64,000 nt of DNA from the NCBI GenBank assembly GCA_963754265.1, contig CAVWFB010000003.1, positions 260,181 to 324,180 on the forward strand, read 5' to 3'. Shown here piece by piece: positions 24,741-33,549 of the stretch (its first letter is position 1; each line of letters starts with the position of its first letter). The DNA is from AC-32 sp963754265. Its GTDB lineage: Bacteria; Actinomycetota; Thermoleophilia; Gaiellales; Gaiellaceae. A program made the translations under genes and the position numbers. The notes beneath the pieces were generated by a model. It did not search any database. It was not told where the DNA came from and saw nothing but the letters and a program-made list of their open reading frames with translations.

Positions 24741-25850
24741 TCAGGCTGCGGTCGCCTGGCACGCGGCGACAATTCCGGCGACCTGCTCGATCTCGTGCGG
24801 CTCGAGCTCGGCGAACATCGGCAGTGAGAGCAGCTCACTGGCGGCGGCCTCTGTCACGGGAAAGGCGCCACTCGCGTAGCCGAGGTGGGCAAGGGCCGGC
24901 TGTCGGTGCAGGGGTACCGGGTAGTGAATGCCGGTGGCGATGCCCTGGGCGGCCAGGGCTGAGCGCAGCCCCTCACGCGCTGGAGAGCGCACGGCATATA
25001 GGTGCCATACGTGCTCTGCCCAGTGAGCCGCTTGGGGGACGCGCACACCGGAGTCCCTGAGCGCCTCTCCGTAAGCAGCCGCGTGCCGGCGGCGCTGTTC
25101 GTTCCAGCGGTCGAGATACTGCAGCTTCACACGGAGCACGCTTGCCTGGATCGTGTCGAGGCGCTCGTTCCAGCCTTCGGCGATGTGTTCGTACTTGCTC
25201 GCCTGGCCCAGATTGCGGAGGACTTGGATTCGCTCTGCCAGCTCAGCGTCGTCAGTCGTTACCGCGCCTCCGTCGCCATAGGCGCCGAGGTTCTTCGACG
25301 GATAGAAGCTGAAGGCTGCGATCCTTCCCAGGCCTCCGACGCGCCGGCCCTTGTAGCGGGCCCCATGCGCCTGGCAGGCATCCTCGACGAGGGCAAGGCC
25401 ATGCCTCCTGCACAACTTCTCCAGAGGGTCGATGTCCGCGGGATGGCCGTACAGGTGAACCGCGAGCACCGCTTTCGTTCGGGGGCTAATCGCGGCCGAG
25501 ACGGCGTCTACGTCGATCGTCCCGTTCTCTTCATCGCAGTCGACGAGCACGGGCCTCGCGCCAAGCTTCAGGACAGGCAGCACGCTTGCGAAAAACGTGT
25601 TCGCCGGAACGATCACCTCGTCGCCCTGCGAGACACCCAGAGCCTCCAGCGCAAGGTGAATCGCCGCCGTTCCCGATCCGACCCCCACGCAGTAGCGCGT
25701 GCCGCAGTAGTCCGCGAACTCTTCCTCGAAGCGGGCGACCTCCTCTCCGAGGATGTACTCGGTCGAAGCGACCACGGCAAGCACGGCCTCATCGATCTCC
25801 TCTTTGATCGACCGGTACTGCCGGTCGAGATCGACAAACGGAACGCTCAC
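24741..25850 (-). CDS. DegT/DnrJ/EryC1/StrS aminotransferase (WbpE-like)
   Basis: 369-aa PLP sugar aminotransferase. VGVGSGTAAIHLALEALG near the N-terminus, VEDACQAHGA, and the PLP lysine Lys186 in FYPSKNLGAYGDGG are clear; full family length. It would transfer an amino group from glutamate to a keto-sugar nucleotide such as the product of the neighbouring oxidoreductase. It is convergent with that gene (25-bp gap) and lies downstream of the acetyltransferase on the minus strand. ATG start. Confidence 0.93.
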   Translation of the reverse strand: MSVPFVDLDRQYRSIKEEIDEAVLAVVASTEYILGEEVARFEEEFADYCGTRYCVGVGSGTAAIHLALEALGVSQGDEVIVPANTFFASVLPVLKLGARPVLVDCDEENGTIDVDAVSAAISPRTKAVLAVHLYGHPADIDPLEKLCRRHGLALVEDACQAHGARYKGRRVGGLGRIAAFSFYPSKNLGAYGDGGAVTTDDAELAERIQVLRNLGQASKYEHIAEGWNERLDTIQASVLRVKLQYLDRWNEQRRRHAAAYGEALRDSGVRVPQAAHWAEHVWHLYAVRSPAREGLRSALAAQGIATGIHYPVPLHRQPALAHLGYASGAFPVTEAAASELLSLPMFAELEPHEIEQVAGIVAACQATAA

Positions 25851-26006
25851 TTCGATCCCCGGCCCAGCTGGACGTGATGCCGAGCGTTGGTGAAACCGGC
25901 CGGCCTGCTTGCCGAACGTCGCAAGAGTCCTCCTAGCTCGCCTGACTGGAAAGGAGGCCGCTCATGCTTCCAGATCCAGAGCGAATGGGATGCAATCGCC
26001 CTGACG

Positions 26007-26492
26007 TTATCGTCGAACAGGTCGGGCGGGATTCCCGACGACGGTCTCTCCCGGCTCGACGTCCCGCGTGACGACCGCTCCTGCTCCGACCAGCGCGCCC
26101 TGCCCGATGCGGAGCCCACCCGAGATCACTGCGCCCGAGCCGAGCGCGGCACCACGCTCGACCGTGGTCGGCAGGAGCTCCCAGTCGCTCTCGGCTTGAA
26201 GCCTTCCCTCGGCGGTGGCGCGTGGGAACTTGTCGTTGATGAAGATCACGCCGTGGCTGACGAAGACCTCGTCTTCGATCTCGACGCCCGTGCAGATGAA
26301 GGCGTGGCTTTGGATCTTGCAGTTGGCGCCGATGCGTGCGCCCTTCTGAATCTCCACGAACGGCCCAATGCGGGTGTTGTCACCGATCTGGCAGCCGTAG
26401 AGATTCGTGAACGAGTAGACGACGACGTTCTCCCCGAACGTCACGTCCTCGATCAGCCGGTAAGGCGCCTCATTGGCCGGGCTGTGGCTCAT
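26007..26492 (-). CDS. left-handed beta-helix acyltransferase (WbpD-like)
   Basis: 161 aa of hexapeptide repeats (VTFGENVVVYSFTNLYGCQI, IGPFVEIQKGARIG, SHAFICTGVEIEDEVFVSHG, GSGAVISGGLRIGQGALVGA). The order closely fits the WbpD/WlbB N-acetyltransferases that acylate UDP-3-amino sugars. ATG 26492 is chosen because the beta helix starts just after it; residues further upstream are not family-like. It precedes the aminotransferase on the same strand by 156 bp. Confidence 0.88.
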   Translation of the reverse strand: MSHSPANEAPYRLIEDVTFGENVVVYSFTNLYGCQIGDNTRIGPFVEIQKGARIGANCKIQSHAFICTGVEIEDEVFVSHGVIFINDKFPRATAEGRLQAESDWELLPTTVERGAALGSGAVISGGLRIGQGALVGAGAVVTRDVEPGETVVGNPARPVRR

Positions 26493-26622
26493 CTCTGGCA
26501 ACCCGATGATCGCATCGGCGCTAAGCGCCCAGCGCGGCTGCGCGCGAACTCCGAGGCACGCCCCGCTCTGCAGCGCACAAACCACGTCAGCAGGCCGGCA
26601 CGACGGGAGGTTGGGTCGCGGA

Positions 26623-27168
26623 CTACTCGGTACCGGTCAAGGCGTTGCGCAACACTTCCAACTCGGCCACATCCCGCGCGTCGGTAGAGCCGTTCGTAGC
26701 GGCTTGCTCCACCTCTTCCAGGGCTGCAAGCAAGAACTCGGAAAGCTTCTTGTGCTTCGTGGCCATGAGGGCCTTCTCACGGGCCACCTGTTGCTGCGCT
26801 TCGTCCAACAAGCTGTTCCGGAGTTCGTCGTGTTCCGCCGTTGCACGCCTGCGCTCTGCGAGCAGGGCCTCGCTATCAGCTTTCAGTCGCGCAGCCTCTT
26901 CACGAAGGTTCGCGATCGTCGCCTCGCCGTGCTTCAAGCGCTTCTGAAGATTTGCAATTTCTTCCTTGTGGAGCTGCTCGAGCCGCCGCACGTCCTGAAC
27001 GTCCATTTGGAGTCGCTTCACCTCGGCGTGCAGATCTGTGCGCTGGTGCCAGACCGATTCGAAGCTGTCGGCGATCGTTGCCAGCAGCCGGTCGGTTTCC
27101 CGACGATCGTAGCCGCGGACACTACGGCTGATCGAAAGATGCCGGATCTCCTCGGGCGACAGAGTCAT
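26623..27168 (-). CDS. DivIVA-domain coiled-coil protein (paralogue 3)
   Basis: 181 aa. The N-terminus (SPEEIRHLSISRSVRGYDRR, then ETDRLLATIADSFESV) is a recognisable DivIVA lipid-binding/dimer domain; the rest is coiled coil ending KKLSEFLLAALEEVEQAATN..ELEVLRNALTGTE, shared with paralogue 2. ATG 27168 has AGGAGT about 9 nt upstream. DivIVA proteins mark curved membranes and recruit wall or polymer machinery; placed between the EPS priming genes and the chain-length ATPase, it may position the EPS complex (inference). Confidence 0.75.
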   Translation of the reverse strand: MTLSPEEIRHLSISRSVRGYDRRETDRLLATIADSFESVWHQRTDLHAEVKRLQMDVQDVRRLEQLHKEEIANLQKRLKHGEATIANLREEAARLKADSEALLAERRRATAEHDELRNSLLDEAQQQVAREKALMATKHKKLSEFLLAALEEVEQAATNGSTDARDVAELEVLRNALTGTE

Positions 27169-27403
27169 CGGGCACACTCCTCTCGAATCAACCAAGCTTG
27201 GAAGCTCCAATGTACGTACCTGATCGTACTCCGACAAGAGCATCTGGCCACCAACTTCTCCACCCACCCGGGAACGAGCGGTCGGTCGTCGCCGACGCTC
27301 GCGTGCCCCACCAGGAGGGTCCGGCGCACAGCCGGCGTTTCGTCAGGCCCTCCAGGGGCCGAGCTGCCGGATCACCCGCGCACCGCATCTTGCCTACGCG
27401 CGC

Positions 27404-28933
27404 TCAAGCCACCGGCTCGTGACTGCGCGACGGGGCCGGCCGGCGCGGCACGCCGTACCCGGAGTAACCGGCGTCCGAATCCGAGGCGGCGATGAAGCCG
27501 AACTTACGGGTGGGTATGGCATCGAGAACCCGCCGCAGCTCCCGGAGCGTTGGTCGGCTGACAAGATTCATCCCGACGACGATGAGGACGCCGTCGACGG
27601 CGGCGGCCAACGTCATTGCGTCGCCGGCGAATAGCGGCGTCGAGTCGACCAGCACGACATCTGCCCGCTGCCGAAGACTCTCGAGAATCCCCCCGACGAT
27701 CTGGTTCGTGAGGACGCTGTCGAGGTTCCCCGGTATCGGCCCAGCTTGCATGACCTCGAGCATGCCCCCGGCCGCCTTACCTTCGCCCCCGCCGCCACCG
27801 TTCCACGATCTACCACCGGGCCACACGAGCGGGATCGGCGCCAGAGCCTCCTCGAGGGTGGCGCGACCCGTCGCGACGTGCGCGATCCCTGGGCCGTCGA
27901 GGTTGAAGAACTTGTGGACATGTGGTCGACGGAGATCCAGGTCGACAAGAATCACGTGCTGACCGCTCCTCGCCATGGCAACGGCGAGATTCGCCGCCGT
28001 CGTCGACTTCCCCTCACCCTCGCCGGCGCTCGTCACCATCAAGATCGTGGCGTCCGTCCCCATTCGCGCGAAGTCGACGCTTGCCCGCAGTATCCTGAAT
28101 GCGTCGGCCTCGGGGCCGTCCGGATCGTTGACCATCACGAGTCGTTCGTGGAGCCGAAGCTGCCTTGATGGCCTGGGCAAGCGCGCGAGCAGGGGAATAC
28201 CGAGGCGCTCCGCAATCTCGTCAGTCGAGCGAACCCGCGTGTCGAGTGCCTCGCGCAGGAATGCGAGGCCGAGTCCGACGATGAGGCCGAGCAAGAGGCC
28301 GAAGGCGATGTTCCGTGCCAGCTTCGGCTGCACTTGCACACCCAGCGCCGCCGGCTGTACCAGAAACGCTTTCGTTGTTTGCAGAACCTCGAGCGTCAGG
28401 AGTTCGGAGCGCTTCTCGACGAGACTGCTGTAGAGCGTGGGCTTCTGGATGGCCCCCGCGCTGCCGAGCGCTCTGATCTGAGCTTCAACGCCCCGCAGGG
28501 CTTGCTTCACGTCCCTTGTCGAAAGCTCACGTAGGAAGATGCTGAACTCCCGGCCATATGTGGTCGCCACGCGCGCAGCAACCTGTGGGTTCGCAGCGGT
28601 GCTGGAGAAGACGAGAATGTCCGAGTCGATATTCGGCGTCACCGAGATCGGTGGAGTGGTGCGAAGCCCCAGTTCCTCCCGGACCCGGCGCGCCACGTCG
28701 GGCGAGGCGGTCGCGACGTCCGCCTGAGTCTGGAGGAACCTGTCGGGCGGCTGAGAGGCGTCGATTCCAGATACCAGGACCTTGGCGGAGGCCTGGTAGA
28801 GCTTCTCTTGGCGTGCCGAGAAGAACGCCGCGCTCACCACCGTGAGTACGGTCACCGTCACGATGATCCACAGCCGGCGGCGTGCGATCTGCAAGTAATC
28901 GCGGAGCGTCGACGGTTGCCGCGTATTGATCAA
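27404..28933 (-). CDS. Wzz/Wzc-like chain-length determinant with P-loop kinase domain
   Basis: 509 aa. N-terminal Wzz part with two membrane helices (LWIIVTVTVLTVVSAAFFSA near 21-40 and AFGLLLGLIVGLGLAFL near 215-231), then a BY-kinase/MinD-type ATPase: Walker A SAGEGEGKSTTAANLA, Walker A' ILVDLDLRRPHV, Walker B VVLVDSTPL. The short C-terminus has only a few tyrosines (AGYSGYG) rather than a long Tyr cluster. It would set EPS chain length with the Wzy polymerase. TTG start with GGGGGA upstream. Confidence 0.92.
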   Translation of the reverse strand: MINTRQPSTLRDYLQIARRRLWIIVTVTVLTVVSAAFFSARQEKLYQASAKVLVSGIDASQPPDRFLQTQADVATASPDVARRVREELGLRTTPPISVTPNIDSDILVFSSTAANPQVAARVATTYGREFSIFLRELSTRDVKQALRGVEAQIRALGSAGAIQKPTLYSSLVEKRSELLTLEVLQTTKAFLVQPAALGVQVQPKLARNIAFGLLLGLIVGLGLAFLREALDTRVRSTDEIAERLGIPLLARLPRPSRQLRLHERLVMVNDPDGPEADAFRILRASVDFARMGTDATILMVTSAGEGEGKSTTAANLAVAMARSGQHVILVDLDLRRPHVHKFFNLDGPGIAHVATGRATLEEALAPIPLVWPGGRSWNGGGGGEGKAAGGMLEVMQAGPIPGNLDSVLTNQIVGGILESLRQRADVVLVDSTPLFAGDAMTLAAAVDGVLIVVGMNLVSRPTLRELRRVLDAIPTRKFGFIAASDSDAGYSGYGVPRRPAPSRSHEPVA

Positions 28934-29259
28934 CCCGATCGGTCCCCCTTAGACCGTGGTATCTTCGCCGTCCCTCGCGGCCTCAGAGGCCGACGTCCTC
29001 GGCCGCTCGGAAGAGGTTAGCACTGAAAAAGGGCCGCCTCCGCGACCGGTTCGGTCTAGTCAAATATCGGGCTATCGTGCTAGCCTGGTTTGGGGAGGAA
29101 GGGCTATGAAAGGGCAATTTCGGCGGTCCAACCGTCGACCAGTCGCGTTGGCACCGGACTCGCCTTTGCCGTCGCCGCCTAGGGTTGCAGCAGTCTCCGG
29201 CTCCCGCGGTTCGATCGGCATTCGGCTAGCGTGATTGGGGCGAGTTCATCGACTTGATT
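28934..29259. other. divergent intergenic region between the Wzc-like gene and the plus-strand EPS genes
   Basis: 326 bp containing a perfect palindrome CGGCCTC-A-GAGGCCG (28978-28992), an A-run at about 29026-29030, and a small candidate ORF (29106-29234). It probably holds promoters for both directions; the palindrome could be an operator. No box matches consensus well. Confidence 0.4.
29106..29234 (+). CDS. candidate small basic protein (42 aa)
   Basis: ATG 29106 is preceded by GGGGAGGAAGGG at ideal spacing. The 42-aa product (start MKGQFRRSNRRPVALAPDSP) is basic and proline-rich, with no family match I know. It ends 26 bp before the next gene. It could be a real small protein or a leader peptide; only the ribosome binding site supports it. 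Confidence 0.35.
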   Translation: MKGQFRRSNRRPVALAPDSPLPSPPRVAAVSGSRGSIGIRLA

Positions 29260-29946
29260 ATGGAGCGGATTTTCCGATCAGCGGCTCGCACGTTGTGCGC
29301 CTCAGGCGTCGGTCTTCGACTCGCGCTGCTTGCCTGTCTTGCACTATTGGGATTCGCAGCAACGTACGGACTTGCTGGCGGCTCGCTTGCGGCCATCGCC
29401 GCGACTACGACCGCGCCGAGTCCTGATCCACCACCGATTACGACTGTGCGGCCCCACCCGCCGCCTCCGCCTCCTCCGCCTCCGCCGCCGCCTCCTCCTC
29501 CACCGGTGCAGAGGTACACACCACCACCGCCGCCAGCGACCGTGACCCCTCCTCGTCAGCAGGCGGTACCGCGGGTGAAGAAGCGCGCGCGGCCGCCCGC
29601 GAACAAACCCGCTCGGCCGCGCGTGAAGAAGCACAAGAAGAAGGTCATCGTGGGGGCGACGACCACGACGCCTAAACCGGGTCCAAAGAATCAACGCGCG
29701 AGTCGGGCTTCGGGTGTGGCCCCGGTGGCCGCCACCAGCAAAACCTCGTCATCCAGTCTCGTGCCGCTCCTTTTCGGAATCGCGCTCGGCCTCTCGCTGT
29801 TCGTCGTCGTGCTTGGGTTGGTGCCGCCGTGGGCTCTTCCGGGACCGGTGCTGGCGCTGGTCTACAACCGGCGTGATGCCCTGATCTTCGGAGGATTTGC
29901 GACAGCGGCCGGCCTCGGCCTGGGACTAGCAATCGCTGCTTCGTGA
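29260..29946 (+). CDS. proline-rich membrane protein of the EPS locus
   Basis: 228 aa: N-terminal helix (LRLALLACLALLGFAATYGL), a long poly-proline run (about residues 68-82), a Lys/Arg/Pro stretch, and two C-terminal helices (VPLLFGIALGLSLFVVVLGL; ALIFGGFATAAGLGLGLAIA). The Pro/Lys region is probably outside and may cross or bind the cell wall. ATG 29260 is taken; TTG 29254 is possible. Function unknown; a co-polymerase or wall-spanning role is a guess from position. Confidence 0.7.
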   Translation: MERIFRSAARTLCASGVGLRLALLACLALLGFAATYGLAGGSLAAIAATTTAPSPDPPPITTVRPHPPPPPPPPPPPPPPPPVQRYTPPPPPATVTPPRQQAVPRVKKRARPPANKPARPRVKKHKKKVIVGATTTTPKPGPKNQRASRASGVAPVAATSKTSSSSLVPLLFGIALGLSLFVVVLGLVPPWALPGPVLALVYNRRDALIFGGFATAAGLGLGLAIAAS

Positions 29947-30016
29947 CCCGCAGCCCGCAAATGGAAGGAAGGCCCTCCTATCGCGAACGCACGAGGCCGT
30001 TTCCCGAGTCCGAAAC

Positions 30017-31457
30017 ATGGAACGCCTAGCCGGACAACAGCCCCCATTCGCTTGGGCGTCGCGCGTTGCAAGCCTTGCTGCCCAGGGCCTGGCGGTCGTC
30101 GGACTGTGCATCTTTCTGGGACAGCTTGCGAGCAGAGGCGCTTTCGGGACGGAGCTGCTGGGGCTCCTACTCCTGGTCGCCGTGGCGCTGGCCATCACGA
30201 TTCCCCCGCATGTGTTGATCGCCCTCGCGCTACTCGTCTTCGGCGCGTACTCGGTCTCAGCGAACCACTTTGCCTTCGGAGGGGTCCAGCTGTACTCGAC
30301 CGACGCCTTGCTTGCGGTCCTCCTGCTTCGCGGGATCCTGCCGCGGGACCGAATTCCTTCGCCAGCACCGCTCAACGGCGTCGCGAGGGTTCTATTCGGA
30401 ATCTTCGCGGTCGTCATGATCATCGCGGGCCTCCGGGGGTTCTTCAGCGGCTACGGCCTCGTCTCGATCATCCGGTTGGAAACGCCTCTCATCTACGGGG
30501 CCGGCTTCTACCTCGCCCTCAGCCGGATCGTCCGCGAGCGTTCATTCGATCTCGACAAGGCTGTAAGGAATCTGCTGGTCGTTGCCTTCGGGTTCATCGC
30601 CTACATGGCCTTTGCCCGTCTCACGGGTAGTACCTTCGAGACGAATCAGACTGTCGGGCGGCTCGGCATCGTCGTAACCACAGGGGGCGTGCTACGGCGT
30701 GACTATGGGCTTTCGAGCGCCTTCATCGTTTACCCGGTCCTTGCCCTGGCGGCCGCCGCATACCTCGCTCTACAGCCCTCGGCGCACGGCCTTGGCTGCG
30801 ACCGTTGCCGTCGTAGGGACATTTACGACGCTCCTGACGCTGATCCGAGCGGAGATCTTCGGACTCTTTGTCGGGCTCGCCGTAATTGCGCTCTTGCGCT
30901 CCGACCCCGAACTGAAGCGCGCAGGCCGCACACGCGCGGCCATTGCCGCCTCGTTCGCGCTGATCATCGGCGCAATCGGCGTCTGGGGCGTGAGCCCACC
31001 CACGGCACGTGGTGTCGCCGAACGCTCCCTCCCCGGCCTCGTCAAGCAGAGTGAGGCGGCGGATTCGACTGCCAAGTACCGTCGCGATGCGCTGAAGGCC
31101 GGGTTCGCCTCGGTGAGGCGCCATCCCGCAGGTGTAGGCCTGATCCCCGAACAGGAGCTGGCGGCGGCAAGTGGTGTCGATCCCGGGTACCTGGCTCACT
31201 CCGGCGTGACCACCGTCCTCGTCTATGCCGGCTGGTTCGGCTTGATCGCAGCGGGGCTTGCTCTAGTCGGCCTTCTGCGTGCGTCGTTCACAGTGCCGCG
31301 ACCGGTCCCTTGGCTGCACGCCTTATTCGTAGGGTTGGTCCCGATGCTTGCGGTGTACACCCTCGCCGTCTCCGGCCTTATGGGCCAGGGGTGGATAGTC
31401 GGCATTGCGGCGTTGATCGCCGCGTTGAGATTCAACGCGGCAGGAGCGGTGGATTGA
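30017..31457 (+). pseudogene. Wzy-like O-antigen/EPS polymerase, frameshifted
   Basis: The first frame (30017 to about 30785) encodes about seven helices (PFAWASRVASLAAQGLAVVG, LLLLVAVALAITIPPHVLIA and so on). The second (to 31457) continues with TALAATVAVVGTFTTLLTLI, the large outside loop (LKAGFASVRRHPAGVG) and final helices (LALVGLLRASF, GWIVGIAALIAAL). The join is at TCGGCGCACGG (30779-30789), where one more GC restores PSARTALAATV. The SVRRHPAGVGLIP loop is typical of the Wzy/ligase family. It would polymerise lipid-linked repeat units. Stop overlaps the next gene's TTG. Confidence 0.82.
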
Positions 31458-32359
31458 AATTCCTCGAAACGGCGCCGACGGCAGTGATCATCCCCGTACA
31501 CGGCGGTCGTGCGCTTACCGTCCGCTGCCTCGAGAGCCTTCGGAACTGCGACCCGCTGCCGATCATGGTCGTCATCGTGGACGATGGCTCGCCGGACGAC
31601 ACCGCGGCGCATCTCAGGACTCACGACCCAGACATCCATGTGGTTTCGGGCGACGGCAATCTCTGGTGGGGAGGCGCGACGAACATTGGCTGCGAATACG
31701 CCATCGAGCGAGGGGCGCAGACACTCATCCTCCTCAACAACGACAACGTCGAGGTGTCACAAAACCTCTTGTGTGAGCTTGTTCGTCTTGTTGATGAGCG
31801 CGGTGGCTGTGTCGGGGCGACAACGCTGTTGGAGACGCCGGACGGACGACGCAAGATCTTCGGCTCTGGTGGGATCCTCGACTGGAGGGGCCGAGGGACG
31901 ATCCTTCGCGACTCGGGCGAGTTGTTTCAGGAGTCGGAGACTGTCGCAGAGTGCGAGTGGCTACCAGGCATGGCGCTTGCGTTCACCGCAGAGACCTTCC
32001 AGGGACTCGGCGGCATTGACGCGTCTGCCTTTCCCCAGACACGAGGAGACGCGGATTTCACCATCCGCGCGCGAAGTCTGGGCTACCGGTGTAGCGTCTC
32101 GTCCGGCTGCTGGATCGTCAACGATCGGAGCCAGATCCCCTTTGCGTTCAATCGTCGGTTGAGCGTGAAAGACTTCTTCCGCGGTCTTGTCATCCGGAAC
32201 TCGAACTACCAGCTACGGTCGACGTTCCTTTTCTTTTTGCGTCATTGTCCGCCCGGCTGGCTGGTCCCATGTCTTGCGGGTTTCTACGCCCGGTACCTAT
32301 CTGCCTGGCTCAAGACTCAGCGTCTTTCGCCTTTAGAGCTCAGGGATCGCTCGGCGTGA
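31454..32359 (+). CDS. family 2 glycosyltransferase
   Basis: 301-aa GT-A glycosyltransferase: AVIIPVHGGRALTVRCLESL, VVIVDDGSPDDTAAHL and LILLNNDNVEV (DxD-like region), then CEWLPGMALAFTAETFQGLG and FPQTRGDADFTIRARSLGYR, the pattern of rhamnosyl/galactofuranosyl-type GT2 enzymes. A C-terminal hydrophobic stretch could dock on the membrane. TTG 31454 overlaps the polymerase stop (TTGA). First of five intact glycosyltransferase genes in a coupled run. Confidence 0.9.
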   Translation: MKFLETAPTAVIIPVHGGRALTVRCLESLRNCDPLPIMVVIVDDGSPDDTAAHLRTHDPDIHVVSGDGNLWWGGATNIGCEYAIERGAQTLILLNNDNVEVSQNLLCELVRLVDERGGCVGATTLLETPDGRRKIFGSGGILDWRGRGTILRDSGELFQESETVAECEWLPGMALAFTAETFQGLGGIDASAFPQTRGDADFTIRARSLGYRCSVSSGCWIVNDRSQIPFAFNRRLSVKDFFRGLVIRNSNYQLRSTFLFFLRHCPPGWLVPCLAGFYARYLSAWLKTQRLSPLELRDRSA

Positions 32360-33549
32360 TCACAGGTGAGCGCACGGGCGCAGCTCCGCTGCGGATCGCC
32401 CTCGTGCTGTGGAGTGGAAAGGTCGGCGGAGCCGAAACGTTCTCGGTTGCGTTGGCGCGAGCGCTTCGCGCGTCGGGCATAGACGCACGTTTGGTCATCC
32501 TCACGGACGCTGAGCCGCTCGCGCAACGACTACTTGCGGCGGGCATTCCGTTCGTAGAGCTGCGGCTGAAGCGATCCCGCGCCGTCCTCTGGCAGGTGAG
32601 ACGCTTCGCGCTGACCGTGGGGACGGGCGGGATGGACGGCGCGATTCTCGTCGCCGGAGGATTTCTTGCCTTTGCCCTCCGCCTTGGCGGTTATCGGGGA
32701 CGAATCGCTGCAGTCGAGCATGGAGCCGTGCTGCAGATGGGCAGCATGCCGCTCAGAACGCGGTTGCTCCGTCGCATCGACCGCGCCTCAGGTGTCTATG
32801 CCGTCGACGTTCACGTGGCCGTTTCGGACTTCATTCGGAGACGAATCAATGTTGGCTTTCGGCCGGTCGTGACTATCCCGAACGGAATCGACCTTTATGT
32901 GTACCGTCCGATGGTATCGCCGAGGGTCGAGGACGAATTCGTCATCGGGTGCATGTCTCGACTGGCCCCGGGGAAGGGCGTTGAGGATGTCCTCGTGGCG
33001 GCCGAGAAGGTGGTTCGCCGAGGCGCGCGCCTGCGGATCGCCGGCGATGGCCCCGAGCGCTCGCGGCTCGAACGGCTGGCGGAGCAACTCGGAATCCAGA
33101 ACCATGTCGAGTTCGTTGGCTGGATTCAAGAGGAATCGGATGTAGCTGCGTTTTGGAGTGGCTGTGACGTCGCGGTCGCTGCGCCAAACGACTGGATCGA
33201 ATCGTTTGGCCTCGTGGCAGTCGAGGCCATGGCATGCGGAGTACCGGTCGTAGCGACGCGCGGTGGCGCTCTGTCCGAGACGGTGGTTCACGAAAGAACC
33301 GGTTTCGTCGTTGAACCACGGGACACTGAGGCGCTAACAGCGGCGCTGCTTGCGTATCTCGACGACGCGTCGCTCGTGACGGCACACGGAACAGCCGCGC
33401 GTGAATGGTGTGAGCAGCGGTTCGACATCCAGCGTTGCGCCAACGCCTACGTTCGCCTATTCGGCGAATACCCATCAGCCGATCCGACGGGAGACCAGGC
33501 GGGGACCCCCAAGGAAGCGAACGCATTCGGTTCCGGGGTTGCGCCGTGA
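32356..33549 (+). CDS. family 4 glycosyltransferase
   Basis: 397-aa GT-B glycosyltransferase. The donor half begins FVIGCMSRLAPGKGVEDVLV and holds the E-x7-E motif in ESFGLVAVEAMACGVPVVAT. GTG 32356 overlaps the upstream stop (GTGA). The N-terminal half (GKVGGAETFSVALARAL) is the usual acceptor domain. Transfers a sugar retaining anomeric configuration to the growing EPS unit; donor unknown. Confidence 0.93.
   Translation: MITGERTGAAPLRIALVLWSGKVGGAETFSVALARALRASGIDARLVILTDAEPLAQRLLAAGIPFVELRLKRSRAVLWQVRRFALTVGTGGMDGAILVAGGFLAFALRLGGYRGRIAAVEHGAVLQMGSMPLRTRLLRRIDRASGVYAVDVHVAVSDFIRRRINVGFRPVVTIPNGIDLYVYRPMVSPRVEDEFVIGCMSRLAPGKGVEDVLVAAEKVVRRGARLRIAGDGPERSRLERLAEQLGIQNHVEFVGWIQEESDVAAFWSGCDVAVAAPNDWIESFGLVAVEAMACGVPVVATRGGALSETVVHERTGFVVEPRDTEALTAALLAYLDDASLVTAHGTAAREWCEQRFDIQRCANAYVRLFGEYPSADPTGDQAGTPKEANAFGSGVAP

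Noticed and set aside
29455..29530. CCGCCT-rich simple repeat
   Set aside because: It encodes the poly-proline run of the membrane protein 29260-29946; kept as part of that gene.
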